A stretch of DNA of 64,000 bases, from assembly GCA_022419385.1 (NCBI GenBank), contig JAJUBI010000007.1:2575768-2639767 (forward strand), read 5' to 3'. Shown piece by piece: positions 11,401 through 23,046 of the stretch. The notes under the pieces were generated by a model, which worked only from the letters and a program-made list of their open reading frames with translations, was not told where the DNA came from and did not search any database. The position numbers and the translations under genes were made by a program. Every line of letters starts with the position of its first letter. Position 1 is the first letter of the stretch. This DNA comes from Paraconiothyrium sp. Pb-2020 (taxonomy: Eukaryota; Ascomycota; Dothideomycetes; Pleosporales; Didymosphaeriaceae).

Positions 11401-11975
11401 AGCGACAGCCAGAACTCGCGTATGCGCTCTCGCTCTTCCTGGGTTGTGGTGTTCCATATGCGGTTGCTCTTGTTGGTGTTGGGCTTGCGCGCATTGTGAT
11501 TCGGTCGTAAGGGTGTGTTGTGGTATGCAGGTTGAGGCGGCGGCATGGCTTTTGATTTCTTTTTTGCCTTTTTGCCCACATTGCCGGTCGGCGGTCGTGG
11601 CGAGTACCCAGGTTCGTAATGACCGTTGGTCGGATAACCCTGCTCGTCGTAGTAGCCATCGTCGGCCTCGTCGGAATAGAAATCGCCCTCTTCATCGTGT
11701 GGGGTGCCGTCGTCGAACTCGGCTTGGTAGTCGACGTCTGCGTACTGCGGCGCCTGCTGGTGGGCGGGCTGGTGGGCAGGCGGCGGTATGCCGTTCTTCA
11801 CAGGTCCCGCGGGCTGCTTCTGTGCCTCGGCTGCCTTCTTCGCGGCTTCCTTCTCCCGCCGCTTCTGCTTCTTGCGATTGACGGCGGCGGCTTGGGGAGC
11901 GTGGGTGCCCGCGACGCCGTTGGAGGGCGCTGGTGCCGTTGGAGCGGCGGCGGCCGTCCGCGTGCCGTGGGCCAT
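8479..11975 (-). CDS. NST1: Stress response protein NST1 (one apparent frameshift)
   Basis: Exon 1 (10650-11975) and exon 2 (8479-10603) are joined by a 46-nt intron with donor GTGCGT, branch TACTAAT and acceptor CCTAG. The product is about 1150 residues, the family's usual size. In order it has an Ala/Pro-rich N-terminus with basic patches, acidic stretches, the conserved region around RIWNTTTQEERERIREFW, a long charged coiled coil of Glu/Lys/Arg/Gln (exon 2 start), a Pro/Gly/Met-rich tail and a conserved C-terminal GGGS segment. NST1 is a cytoplasmic protein linked to salt tolerance in yeast. Within the tail (about 9007-9015) the frame changes at CCCCGCCCC, equivalent to one extra base, with family-like protein on both sides. 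The ATG at 11975 starts MAHGTRT in a good context; no in-frame ATG lies upstream. Confidence 0.85.
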
Positions 11976-12918
11976 GGACGCGAGGTGGAGGGGGGGTTGG
12001 GAGGTGTACTGGCGGGCAGAGTCAGAAGCTGTTTGGGCACAGGCGATATGCGTGTTTGCAGCAGCGGCAACTGGGGCCGTGACAAGCAAATGTCGGCGGC
12101 GGGTGTCAGTCCCCCGCTTTGGGCGTGGTACTCACGCAATGGACAGGGCACGCGGGGGGCGTAATTCCTGGTCAATAGGTTCGTATGAGGGTCGAATGCC
12201 AGCGGAAGCTCTATCGGGCCGGTCGCATGGCTCGTCGCGGGGCGCTCGCTCTGGTGATATTGCGAAGGTCGGGTCGGACGTCGACCTTGTCGAACGCGCT
12301 TAGTGTCGTTCCATGCGCCAAGGAAAGAGCGGCCCAGGTTGCGCCTGCCCCATGCATCTCTGCGCCTGCTCAGCCTCAACTTGCACCTCATCGCTCACTC
12401 GCACCCGTCCCAGGGCTTCTTCCTCCCGCTAGTCACCCGCTTGCAGTCCGCCCGTGCGTGCAGCGACCCTGAGCCATTCTTAAATTCTCGCCCGCACCCC
12501 AGTGACGCTGCCCCCATTCCACCTGCTTGTCTCCCCCGTCAGCTTCTACCCACCACACCGCAGCTGCTCTCCCGACGCCCAGCCCGTCCAGTCGCTCGCT
12601 CCCTGTGTGCTCCCCTTTGATCGCAGACTCCGCTCAGGACCACCCTCTGTCTCACCGCTCTCGATCGACCCAACATCCTCCCTCACTGACGCCCGGCCCC
12701 TCGTTTGTCACACCGAGTTGCTGCCCGCTACTGTGCTCTTCACACCAACCAGGACCGCCGTCAACAGCTGCACCCGGCGCTTTCACTCCCTGATTGCAAC
12801 GCGACCTCTTTGCTGAGAGCGCGCACCATCCATCTCGCATACCTCCACTCGGCCGAACCAGCGACCAGCCACACGTTCCGCTACATACTCTCAATTCGGG
12901 CAGGACGCCTGTTGGACA
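11976..12918. other. Divergent promoter region of NST1 and RHO2
   Basis: About 940 bp separate the two divergent start codons. The RHO2 side is strongly pyrimidine-rich (many CTCC and CCGC runs, 12480-12800), as is common in fungal promoters and 5' leaders. No gene is seen. Confidence 0.55.
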
Positions 12919-14073
12919 ATGGCCCAAAATGGAGAGCCCGTGATGCGCAGGTACGTATGCGTCTCTCGCTTTGTCATTGCATCCGCCGTCATCACGTCTG
13001 CGTTTCTTCCTCGCTGCTATGTCAAGTTTCCCTACCGTCTGTCCTATGAGCTCTCGCGCCCGCCCATCCACCTACAACCACACGTTTTCCATTACTCGCG
13101 AGGCCGCTTCTGTCGCATTCTACACGCGACTCTTCCCTATTGCGTCGTTGAAGATCGCCGGCAGTATTTATTGGGCGTTGCAGTAGACCTGCGTCGTGCG
13201 CGATAACTTGCATTGGCGTTCCCGATCCGACACCACCGTGGTCTAAAAATAGGACCCTGACAAGCCACCCCTGTTTACCTTCCCATCATGTCTCGTCGAT
13301 TCTGACTTGATCTGATGATCTTCTCTACCGAATGGGTCGTCTTCCGCCGTTATTTTTTCGGTTTCACCGCGACTGGCTTTACTCTGCTTGACAGTTCGAT
13401 TATTGAAACACCTCGGCATGTTACGGGACGTTGGCTAATCAAAGTAAAATGATAGGAAGCTCGTAATTATCGGCGACGGTGCGTGCGGTAAGACCAGTCT
13501 CCTGAGCGTCTTTACGCTTGGTTACTTTCCTACTGTGGGTCTCCTGATTGCCAAGGTCGCACTATCGGAAGCTGACCTTTACAGCGTTATGTGCCAACCG
13601 TCTTCGAGAATTACGTCACCGATTGCAGAGTGGACGGCAAGTCCGTTCAGCTAGCTCTATGGGATACCGCAGGACAAGAAGACTACGAACGCCTGAGACC
13701 TCTTGCGTATAGCAAAGCGCACGTCATTCTGATCGGTTTCTCCGTCGACTCGCCCGACTCCCTGGAGAACGTTAAGCACAAGTGGGCCGAAGAGGCACGA
13801 GAACGCTGCCCAGGCGTGCCAATCATATTAGTCGGCCTCAAGAAAGATCTCCGCGAAGACCCACTGGCGCAGGAAGAAATGCGCAAGAAGTCCCTCAAGT
13901 TCACGACTTCGAAAGCGGGCAGCGATATGAAGGAGGTCATTGGCGCGCGGAAGTACCTCGAGTGCTCATCACTTACGGGTGATGGCGTCGACGACGTTTT
14001 TGAGGCTGCAACCCGCGCTGCCCTTCTTTCTCAAGATAAAAAGGAGAGCGGTGGTTGCTGCGTCATCATGTGA
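12919..14073 (+). CDS. RHO2: Rho-family small GTPase, Rho2 type
   Basis: Exons 12919-12950, 13456-13534 and 13585-14073 give 199 residues. All G motifs are present: P-loop GDGACGKTS (17-25), effector loop YVPTVFENYV (39-48) and DTAGQEDYERLRP (64-76). The C-terminus ends CCVIM, a CaaX box (Cys196) preceded by a second Cys that could be palmitoylated; the final Met favours farnesylation. The stretch VGLKKDLREDPLAQEEMRKK and the ECSSLTGDGVDDVFEAATR segment match fungal Rho2 better than Rho1 or Cdc42. Rho2 controls cell-wall alpha-glucan synthesis and cell polarity through protein kinase C at the membrane. The first intron is 505 nt, ten times the local norm; the second is 50 nt. Intact. Confidence 0.92.
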
Positions 14074-14722
14074 AGCGTCCAATTATCCATTCATCACTTG
14101 CATCCGGAGGAGTTTCCATGGCGCATTTATCTTTCCCCGTTTTGAATGCCTAAGCGACCAACGGCATAGCTTTTCCATTGCTACTATCTTAGTTTCCAGT
14201 CTGTGTTCGAAAAAGTGGTGAGCTTCTGGTTCTAATGGATATATTTGGGGGTATCGGTGGCTTTTGTTTTGTTTTTAAGGTGGTACAGTACGATATTGAT
14301 CAGCTCTGCGCGAGAACGGACGGATGGGCCTAACGATTGATGACGACGGCTGGTCATCGCACACTCCTTTTTTGGATTCCATAGCATTTGGGGGCCTGGA
14401 GCCGGCTGGTGATGGATCAGCGTAAGCAGTGATGTTCATCGAGCGGCGTGGCATATACATTACTGTACGTTGAGCGTTAATACTGAGAGCGTACTGTGTT
14501 TTGAGCTTCGAGATGGCGGCCGAAGTATAATACATGTTTTTGCCTTTGCGATGCCTCCTGTCTCCCCCCAAAAAATTTATGATCGAACCGGTCTGAAGAG
14601 ATACATACAATACAAGTATTCCAGCCAGTACTGTCCGCTCGACATCCGACCTAAGAAATACAGGCCTCTCACGATACTATATCTTACACTGACCTCGACC
14701 CAGACAGTCAGAGGCATGCGAT
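14074..14722. other. 3' region between convergent RHO2 and MRPL28
   Basis: No gene is visible; 3' untranslated regions are expected from both sides. Confidence 0.6.
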
Positions 14723-15415
14723 TTAGTTCCTCGTCCACCCATGATTCCACCCCTCCCGCCCCGGGAAATCTACCTGCACCCGGGCATACTCGACTGGCAC
14801 ACTCCCCCACACAACCCTCTTCAACATCGCCGCCCGATACAACCGTCCCACCTCCTTTCCCCTCGCTCCCAACGCGCCCGGATCAGCTCCCTGTCCTCCA
14901 GCTTCCGCTTCAGAGACCAAGTTCCCGTTCGAGTCCATAAGACGCAGGTGCTCGCATGCGGAGCGCATGGCTTGGTACTGCCGCTCGAGGTCGCGCTCTT
15001 CGGCCCAGCGGCGATTCCGTAGGAAGAGGAGCCACGCGCGATGGATGGTCCAATGGCGGAGGGCGCGTAGGCGGGAGAAATGGAGTGGGCGAGGGGTCAG
15101 GGGTGCGAAAGGTGGTAGCGGATTGCGGCTGTTGGGTCGTGTCAGTATTTGCGAACAAGAGGTGGTTCGGAAGGCATTGCGAGCAAGGTAGCGACGACAG
15201 GAAAGAAAAAGAGACGTACTAATTCGCGGATCTGTGCCGGGCCCTTTCCCCTTCTTGCGCTTCATCATACGCGCTGTTGTTGAGAATGGGGACGCTGTCG
15301 CGGATGTGATGTTTGTGGTTCGTTTGATAGGCGCATTGGGACGGAGTACGCCTGGTGTCGGATATTTCGCGGCACTAGCCGGTCGGAGGACCGGTCGGAA
15401 GGTAGAGAAGTTCAT
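14723..15415 (-). CDS. MRPL28: Mitochondrial large-subunit ribosomal protein MRPL28 (mL40), apparent frameshift
   Basis: Exon 1 (15220-15415) begins MNFSTFRPVLRP, a basic presequence, and contains MKRKKGKGPGTDPRI. A 91-nt intron (GTACGT to CCAACAG, branch CTGACA) leads to exon 2 (14723-15128). After the splice the reading is TAIRYHLSHP. The conserved continuation LTPRPLHFSRLRALRHWTIH lies one base out of frame, at a CCCC run (15100-15103). One missing C restores a continuous protein of 200 residues ending PVEYARVQVDFPGREGWNH. The family is the fungal 54S protein L28, a structural part of the mitoribosome. An essential-type gene broken at a homopolymer suggests a sequence error rather than a pseudogene. 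An upstream in-frame ATG at 15466 is possible but gives a less typical presequence. Confidence 0.85.
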   Translation of the reverse strand: MNFSTFRPVLRPASAAKYPTPGVLRPNAPIKRTTNITSATASPFSTTARMMKRKKGKGPGTDPRISTSLFLSCRRYLARNAFRTTSCSQILTRPNSRNPLPPFAPLTPRPLHFSRLRALRHWTIHRAWLLFLRNRRWAEERDLERQYQAMRSACEHLRLMDSNGNLVSEAEAGGQGADPGALGARGKEVGRLYRAAMLKRVVWGSVPVEYARVQVDFPGREGWNHGWTRN

Positions 15416-16189
15416 TGTCGGTGGTGCTTGGTGGTAGGGGTGGAGTGATGTCGTTGCGGTTGGCATCTGGAAATTCGAGATGCTGCCAAGGATGTCGGGT
15501 ATGCGGGTTCACGTGGTCGGCACGCTAGCTAGATACTGGATCGCGTACCATGCGATCTGATCTTAGACCAAGACACGCAGTCTTTGACCTCTCCACGTCC
15601 CTGACAGTGTGTACGACAAATGCAGAATCCCAGCCATACGAGAACAGAGATATAAGCTGTAGGTCCCTAAGGCTACAGTTCCGAGCATGGCGACCAGCTT
15701 ATCGGGGTCCGTGTGGCGTGGTCGAACATTACCTTTGCATGTCTTTGCCATCTCAGTCTAATCGATGACAGATCTCATCTTGCTCAATGCGCGATGCGTT
15801 TGTGACGGTATACTACTGCCTAAATGCTCGCGCATTCAACACTACCAACAGTATGAAATGGGTCCCGTTTCCTTCACAATGGGACATCCTAACCATCGTG
15901 TAACACAAGAGACGAATTCGTAAACATGGATTTTTTTGAGCGTTTGTATACTGTGTACACTATCTTCATGGGAATTTCCCTCAGCATTCGCCATTCTTAA
16001 TCTCGGCAACGTCACTCTGGCCGCCGCTTCGGCCTCTCCGATTCCACTACTTCTTTTGCCAATCGCAGCCTGTTGACGCTTCTCCGCTCGGCGGAAACGC
16101 CATCAGCGACTATTAGTTGATGACTGGGTGGCACACGTGGCTCTCGTCCTCCTATATGCCCTCGTGCCGCCAGTCGTCTACGAAACCCA
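15416..16189. other. Intergenic region, 0.77 kb
   Basis: I see no intact gene. It marks the border between the housekeeping block and the accessory block. Confidence 0.5.
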
Positions 16190-16450
16190 TCTAGGTAACC
16201 AACACTAGGGAAAACACGAATCATGTACTTCGTTCGGAGGGAGAGGTCAATACCATTATTTGTGCTACCGGCTTTGACGCAACGTACCGACCCTGATTCC
16301 CAGAGATCATTAAAAGTAGGGTCCATCTCTGCGAAAATTGGAAGAAGGAGCCTAAATCCTACCTTGGACCTGGGTGCCCGGATATGCCTGATGGACTTAT
16401 GTACATCGGCCCTGCTTGGCGATTACTCCTCTCCCACTGACTATCATTCT
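16190..16450 (+). pseudogene. Relic of a Baeyer-Villiger / flavin monooxygenase
   Basis: One frame reads EVNTIICATGFDATYRP, stop, then FPEIIKSRVHLCENWKKEP and SYLGPGCPDMPDGLMYIGPAW, followed by more stops. ATGFD followed by a Trp-Lys-Glu-Pro segment and then a PDMP..xxxGP segment is the order seen in the C-terminal half of class I Baeyer-Villiger monooxygenases. The stop between YRP and FP fits a CGA to TGA change. Neither the N-terminal Rossmann GxGxxG nor the C-terminal part can be found in frame nearby, so this is a decayed fragment. It sits just upstream of the ABC transporter and suggests a cluster that once had an FAD oxygenase. Confidence 0.7.
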
Positions 16451-16763
16451 TGGACCATCGCTGACATATATGAGGCCAGCCGGGAATGGGACAGTGGCTG
16501 AACCGCTACTATTTGTTAACAAATATACAACCCAGATTTTCAAAAGGATGTAACGCGAGCACGTTCGTGTTGGGTTCCGCGGCATGATATCACCAATAGA
16601 TTGATAAGCATGCGTTAGATTGGATTAAGCACACAGTATTAAAAGATGAATGCAGGTCTTCGTATGCAATGAGACGAATCGCATAACCCTCTTGCCCACC
16701 GGTAACTCTTGCATGACTAACAGTGCGACAGCTATCTAATCAGCTTTTTCCTCTTTGCGATAG

Positions 16764-17180
16764 ATCGAAGTGCTCCGGACACTAGGATACGAAAATCTAC
16801 ATCGAACCTTTGTACCAGAACCCTTGGGCGTATATGGGCTGCGCTGTTGCAGCCAATGTGACAGAAACGTCGATCCGAGTTTATACTTGCCGATGGAGAA
16901 CATTGATCCGGGGGATTTTGATGTCATTGACTATCAGAGCGCTGCAGACGAATTTCAAGATGCGGTGGCAAAGCTTGAGAGCTTCGGTAGGAACCATGAC
17001 CTCACGGAACGACACCTTAACAAGCGGAAGAGTAGAGTGGTTATAAAAATATGTCCTCAGTCCATACAAGAATGCGCAGGTCCTGCGAAAGAGATGTCAA
17101 TGTTTGCAAGCTTGCTAAAGTTGATATCACGACAAAATATGGATGGATCCTCACTGTGGCGCCTAGACAATGAAGATTAG
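16764..17180 (+). other. Unassigned open stretch, possible orphan exon
   Basis: An open frame starts after a splice-acceptor-like GCGATAG at about 16763 and runs about 139 codons to a stop at 17180, with no ATG at its 5' end. It contains an acidic section (ENIDPGDFDVIDYQSAADEF) and a basic one (RHLNKRKSRVVIK). I recognise no family. It may be a leftover exon of a decayed gene, perhaps linked to the monooxygenase relic, or chance. Confidence 0.25.
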
Positions 17181-17437
17181 ATGGCTTGAAAAGCGGTTGG
17201 AACCTGCTAGCGAGCGCGGGGTATAGATAAAGGATTCCGGCCCAGTTGTCGTTGCCTAGCGCGTTCACCCGACAACCCAGCCGATGACTCAAGGGGAATT
17301 TCGCAAAGAAGTACGGTAGCCTCATGCCGTGGAAGCGAATTTGTTAATAAGGCACTGTCTTTCTTTTTCCGCTTGTTGGGTCACGTTTCACACGGCCAGT
17401 TGCTTGCCGTGCGGTAGCACACCTATCTACCAACACC

Positions 17438-20400
17438 ATGTCGCACTGCGATCAGGCAATTGGCCCTCGTGTCGACCCATCATGCCGCTCTTTTGACTTT
17501 ACCCTCTATTTCGAAGATCTCTTCTTTGTTATAACACCGAATGTCGCCCTTCTCATGCTTGCAGCCCTGCCAGTCGCGCGTCTGCATAGAGCCCAGCATG
17601 TCGTTAGACGCACGAGATCAATTATATTCAAAGTAGTCAGTGAGGAAGCGCATTCCGGCCCCTCCACATCCCATATACCAAAGCTGATGATTTTCAACAT
17701 TAGGCTCTTTATCTCACACTTTTGGCATCTCAAACAACCTTCCTCGCCCTCAGAACTCGCCGACAGCAGCTGCAAACCCCTGCCTCTATCGCGGCTGATG
17801 CACTGGCTCTTGTGGCCACCCTCGCCGCAGGCAGCCTCTCGTGGCTCCAGCATCATCGCTCCGAGCAACCTTCAGCACTACTCGCCATCTTCTTTGCCCT
17901 GACTTCATTGCTGGATATCGCACGCGTCAGGACCCTATGGCTCCTGCCTTACTCGACTGGCCCAGCAGTGCTGCAGACCCTTGTCCTCCTGCAAAGCGTT
18001 GGTGTCTTGCTTGCAGAATCTTTTGGGAAGCAAAACGCCCTGAGATTCCCTGAGAAGTTTCAAAGTTCTGGCCCTGAGCCATTCACTGGATTCTGGAACC
18101 TCGTGGGATTCTCTTGGCTGTTCGGAACCCTCCGCCAGGGATATCACAGTATCCTCTCTGTTGACGATCTACCAGACTTGGACTATCGGATCGACTCGGA
18201 GGCTCTGCGAGACAAACTGGCTAGTACTTGGTCCAGATGCAAGTCTGGCGACCTTTCTTCTTCATAAGAAGCAGCATTGCTGATAGGAACACAGATGATG
18301 AGACTCAGAAACGTAGCTTGCTCTTAGCATGCTTCCGCGCCTACGCACCATCCTTCTTGTCGGCAATAATTCCGCGTCTCATTTTGAGTGCGCTCAAGTT
18401 CGCACAGCCCTTCATGATCACCAAGCTCATCCACTTCGTGGGCGATAAAAATGTTCCAAGCGACATCGGGCGAGGCTTGATTGGCGCGTATGCACTCGTG
18501 TATCTCGGCATGGCTGTAAGAAAGCGCCAAAATCTCAATCGCAAGCTGTTCGTCAAGCTAACCAATGCCAATGCAGTTATCCACCGCACTACACGGGTAC
18601 ATGACATTTCGATTCCTTATTCGTTTGAGGGGTGGCCTCATAGGCCTCATCTACTTTCAGACTGTGGAAGTACGAGCTGTCGAGCTCGGCAGTATCAATG
18701 GTCTTACTTTGATGGGAACCGATGTGGAGCGCATCGTCCTCAACTTTCTAAGCATTCACGAAGTCTGGGCATCGCTCATGGACGTCATCATTGCCATTTT
18801 CTTGCTTCAGAGACAGATGTTTCTTGCATGTCTGGTCCCGGCGGTAGTTACTTTCGGTGAGCCTTCCCTTCCTTGACTATTGGCGCCGACTCGACTAATG
18901 TATCGTGTCCCAGTCTGCGTGTTGGGTACATTCAAGTTTGCGGCCTGGGCTAAGGCTGCCCAACGAGTATGGATCGAAAATGTCGAAAAACGCCTGGGCG
19001 TGACGACCGTCATGCTCGAAGCTATGAGAACAGTCAAAATGCTTGGCCTCAGTGAAAAGATGTCCAGTATCATCAGCAACTTCCGCACAGTCGAAATCGA
19101 TAGCTCATCCAGGTACCGCAAGATCCTCGTCGGTATCATATTTTTTTGTGAGTAGCAATGATGTTGGTTCCCCTCAAGTTCGTAGTCACAGCTGATCTCC
19201 GAAAATTATAGCCGTCTTGCCGCAAAATCTCGCACCAATGCTAACATTCGCGGTGTTCTACGCTATCGCCGTTGCCAGGGGTGACAACTCGATCCTTGCA
19301 GGACAGGCGTTTGCTTCATTGTCTCTCATTTCTCTTGTCACATTGGCAGCTTTGACCTTTATCAAAGCCATTCCCGCTCTCATCCAGTGTTTCAGCAGCT
19401 TCGACCGAATTCAAGAGTACTGCAGCCACCCTATTCGACCCCACCATACACTAGAAGATCACAGCCGCGAGCAAGCACCTTTACAAGACACCAACATGGA
19501 ATTGGCGACAATGCAGCAAACCAATGCCCCACTAAACGAAGATGGTCTCCTTGTCAGGTTTCGCGACCAAGATGTTGCGTGGGAACACGCTGGACCGGCA
19601 ATCCTGAGAACCCTCAGAGCCGATATCCATGCACGGCGCTTCACAGTCATTCTTGGGCCGACAGGAAGCGGGAAATCAACTCTTCTAGAAAGCATAATTG
19701 ACGAGACAGTCACAAAGAGTGGTGCTACTGATAGACGCTATTCCACGGCTGCTTACTGTGCCCAGGTCCCATGGTTGATCAATGGTAGCGTGCGGGACAA
19801 TATTGTGACCGGATCTTCAACTTTGATAGATGAGAAGTGGTACCAAACAGTTATTTGGGCCTGCGGACTAGAGAATGACATCGCAAGTCTCAGTCTTGGG
19901 GACCGCACTTCTGTTGGCAATGGTGGCACTAATCTGAGTGGTGGTCAAAGGCAGCGCGTCGTGAGTGGCTGATTCTAATGCATGTTGTCAGCGTGTTAAA
20001 TTATAGCTGACCTATCTATACATAGGCTCTGGCGCGGGCGATTTATTCGAGGCAAGATGTGGTCCTTCTGGACGACGTCTTCAGCGGTGTCGATGCCCGC
20101 AACACTGCACTCATATCTGCACGCCTTCTTGGTCACCGAGGGATCCTTCGCAGGAGATTGGCCACCGTAGTTCTCGTTACCCACGCTCGTAAGTTGAAGC
20201 GATCACAAACTACGCCATTAGGGCTCAAGTGACCGCAATACAGCATCTCTCATATCCCTTGCTGATGATGCCATCGTCGTGGAGAGTGGCAGCATCACAG
20301 AGTCCGGTACCATAGACTTACTAAAGAAATCGAACGGGTATGTTGGTAGGCTCAAATTTGAGGCACCAGCAGAGTCAACTGCAATCGAGGGGTTATCGTC

Positions 20401-22650
20401 CGAAAACCAAACGTCGCCCCCCGTAAACAATGCTGCTGCAGCCAGTGCAGAAGCCTTGATGGAGCTGAACGACGAAGAGCGGGACCTGAGGCGTCAGACT
20501 GGAGACTTTTCCGTCTACAGCTATTATTCTAAAGCTGGTGGTCATCGCACTGTAGCCTTGATGCTGCTTGCGGTGGCCTTGTGGGTGTTTTGCCTGGAGT
20601 TCTCTGGTACGTCAACCCTAGTCATACCTCTTGTTTGCACCGGTTCTTGTGCTCATAGCCTCGACGCGCGTAGTCATCATCGTCGATTGGTGGTCGGCAG
20701 CGAGTGGGAAAAATCGAGATCATACCAAAAATGGTTTGTATCTGGGCGCGTATATCGGGGTCGGACTCCTTGGAGCAGGATTCCTGCTCGCTGAGTTGTG
20801 GTAAGGCTTCTCGCTCAAAGTGTTTGACAAAGCGCTTCGATGTGGCTTACTTGTGTAGGCTCATATTCGTCACCATCATATCAAAAACCGCCAAACGCCT
20901 TCATGAAGACCTTCTCAAGGCGGCAATGAGGTCCGTCAAGATAAAACGCAACTTACTAGGATCAAAAGCTAAATAAATGTATAGCGCTCCCTTACGTTTC
21001 TTTCAGGAGACTGACGCTGGATCTATCACCAACCGGCAAGTTCAAAGGACCCGATTGCTCATTATAAGGACTGACCTCTTCAAGCTTCAGTCAGGACATG
21101 GAACTAGTTGGCCTAGATCTCCCCACAATCGCTACCAATTACATCATCTGTGAGTGTCCTCCGCCTAGCTGAGTTTACAGCAAACGTCGTGGACGTAACT
21201 AAGTACATCGAAGCTGTGTACGAATGCATCGCTAAGGTTGTCTTACTGGGCATCTTTGGCAAGTATCTATCGGCAACACTACCGGTGATTGCGGGGAGTG
21301 TCTTCTTCGTTCAGCGGTTCTACCTGCGAACGTCTCGTCAAGTGCGATTGCTTGATATTGAGGCAAAGGCCCCCGTGTACCTGCATTTCCTCGAAACGAC
21401 AAATGGCGCGAAAACAATCCGCGCGTTCGGTTGGCAACATACGTTCAAGGAGAGGCTCCATGCTCTCCTCAATCGATCGCAGAAACCAGTTTATTTACTC
21501 TATTGCATTCAGCAATGGCTTGCTCTCGCACTAGACCTGATTGTGGCAGTACTTGCAGCCGTCCTCGTGACGATCATGGTGGTCTGGAGGGATTCCTTCG
21601 ATCCGGGAGCGGTCGGTGTTGCGCTCGTCTCGGTAATGACTTTCAACCTCAATCTGGCCATGCTTGTCAAATCCTGGACAGCGCTAGAGACTTCTATTGG
21701 TGCGATTGGTAGGGTTAAATCCTTCGTAGAAGAAACGGCTTCGGAAGAAAAAGAGCTAGGAATAGTCCGGCCTCTACCTGGACCTGAAAACTGGCCTTTG
21801 AGAGGCACAATCTGCTTCCGGAACGTCACAGCAACCTACAAGTACGTGGTCTGTGAGTCTGCTGAATGCCTTCGTAGCTGACTTTTCGCAGGTCTGGAGG
21901 TGATCCGGTCCTGAAAAACCTTTCCATTGCCATCACCGCTGGTGAGAAGGTGGCGATTTGCGGGCGATCTGGCAGTGGAAAGACGTCTTTCATACTAAGC
22001 TTGCTCCATTTGATCCCTTTTGCGGGGTCGATATCGATAGACGATGTGGAGACGCATGATCTGATACCTGGGGACCTCCGTTCGCGTATCAACGTCGTAC
22101 CGCAGGAGCCTTTTCTGATGCCGAGGTCGATACGGTTCAACATTGATCCCCTAGGCGAAGTACACGATGAGGCCATAATTTCGACTCTGAAACGGCTAAA
22201 GATATGGGACAGGGTGATTGAGTGCGGTGGTCTCGATGTGCAAACATCACTGTCATCGTGGTCAGTCGGGGAGAGGCAGCTGCTATGTTTGGCTAGGGCG
22301 ATGGTCCGGAGTAGTCAGATCCTGATACTCGATGAAGCCACGAGCAGGTAGGTCCATAAGATCTCGACCCTAGCGCTTGAACTAACCCAAACCGAAGTGT
22401 GGACAGTGCGACCGAGGCTGTAATGCAGGATGTCGTGGATAACGATTTCTCTGCCCAGACCGTTCTGGCTGTCGTCCATCGGCTGCGATACATTGAACGA
22501 TTCGACAAAGTTGCCGTGCTGGACAAGGGTGCACTCGTTGAGTTCGATACGCCTAGCGCACTTTTGGCGAGAAAATCAGTACTAGCCGAAATGTATCAGG
22601 CTGGATACGGAGTGAAGGAAGTCAGGTCCACCGGATCAGCCCAAGCATGA
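17438..22650 (+). CDS. ABCC-type multidrug transporter, 15 exons, intact
   Basis: Fifteen exons (17438-17632, 17704-18242, 18287-18515, 18577-18856, 18914-19147, 19212-19960, 20026-20188, 20244-20606, 20659-20800, 20859-20930, 20985-21035, 21085-21149, 21214-21841, 21892-22347, 22398-22650) join in phase to 1472 residues. The layout is ABCC (MRP-like): an N-terminal TMD0 beginning with a family-typical Cys-Phe-Asp motif (CRSFDFTLYFED), TMD1, NBD1 (Walker A GPTGSGKST at 641, LSGGQRQR at 734, Walker B VVLLDD at 754), TMD2, then NBD2 (GRSGSGKT at 1261, signature WSVGERQLL, LDEATSSVD near 1384). NBD1 has Asp rather than Glu after Walker B, the usual degenerate ABCC site. It should export organic anions or metabolites across the plasma or vacuolar membrane. 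Intron 11 (21036-21084) is GC-AG. Confidence 0.93.
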
Positions 22651-23046
22651 TTGTGGTTGCGATGTCACAAGTATAGTTCAAGAGCGATATTGTGAGGGAA
22701 ATAGACGTGGCGTTTGGTCTATCCCTACATATGACTACAGTTGATATTGAACAAAGATATACATGATGAGTCCCTGTTCCACTTACGACATGCTATAGTG
22801 GGCGAGGCTAATAGCAGACGTCAAGTGATGTGCAATCGCGGCCTCTGAGAGCATTTCTGACAGAGTATAATTCGTTGAGAGTCGATAGGCAGAAGACTGA
22901 CATACATTGATGTTTGCAAAAAAGTTATCACAAGCTCCCTTGATATGAGCAGCGGAGCATACGATAAGAGCTCTGATTCGCGGAGATCTAATTGTACTAA
23001 CGAATGAAGACGAATCGTTCTTCCAATGAACTTATAATCCCGAGCA
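22651..23046. other. 3' region between convergent transporter and regulator genes
   Basis: No gene is seen; it is AT-rich relative to the flanks and should contain both 3' ends. Confidence 0.55.

Noticed and set aside
21150..21180. 31-nt intron in the transporter gene (GTGAGT to TTTACAG)
   Set aside because: It adds 11 residues not expected in the helix. The acceptor at 21213 gives a 64-nt intron with a TAACTAAG branch site and the normal protein.
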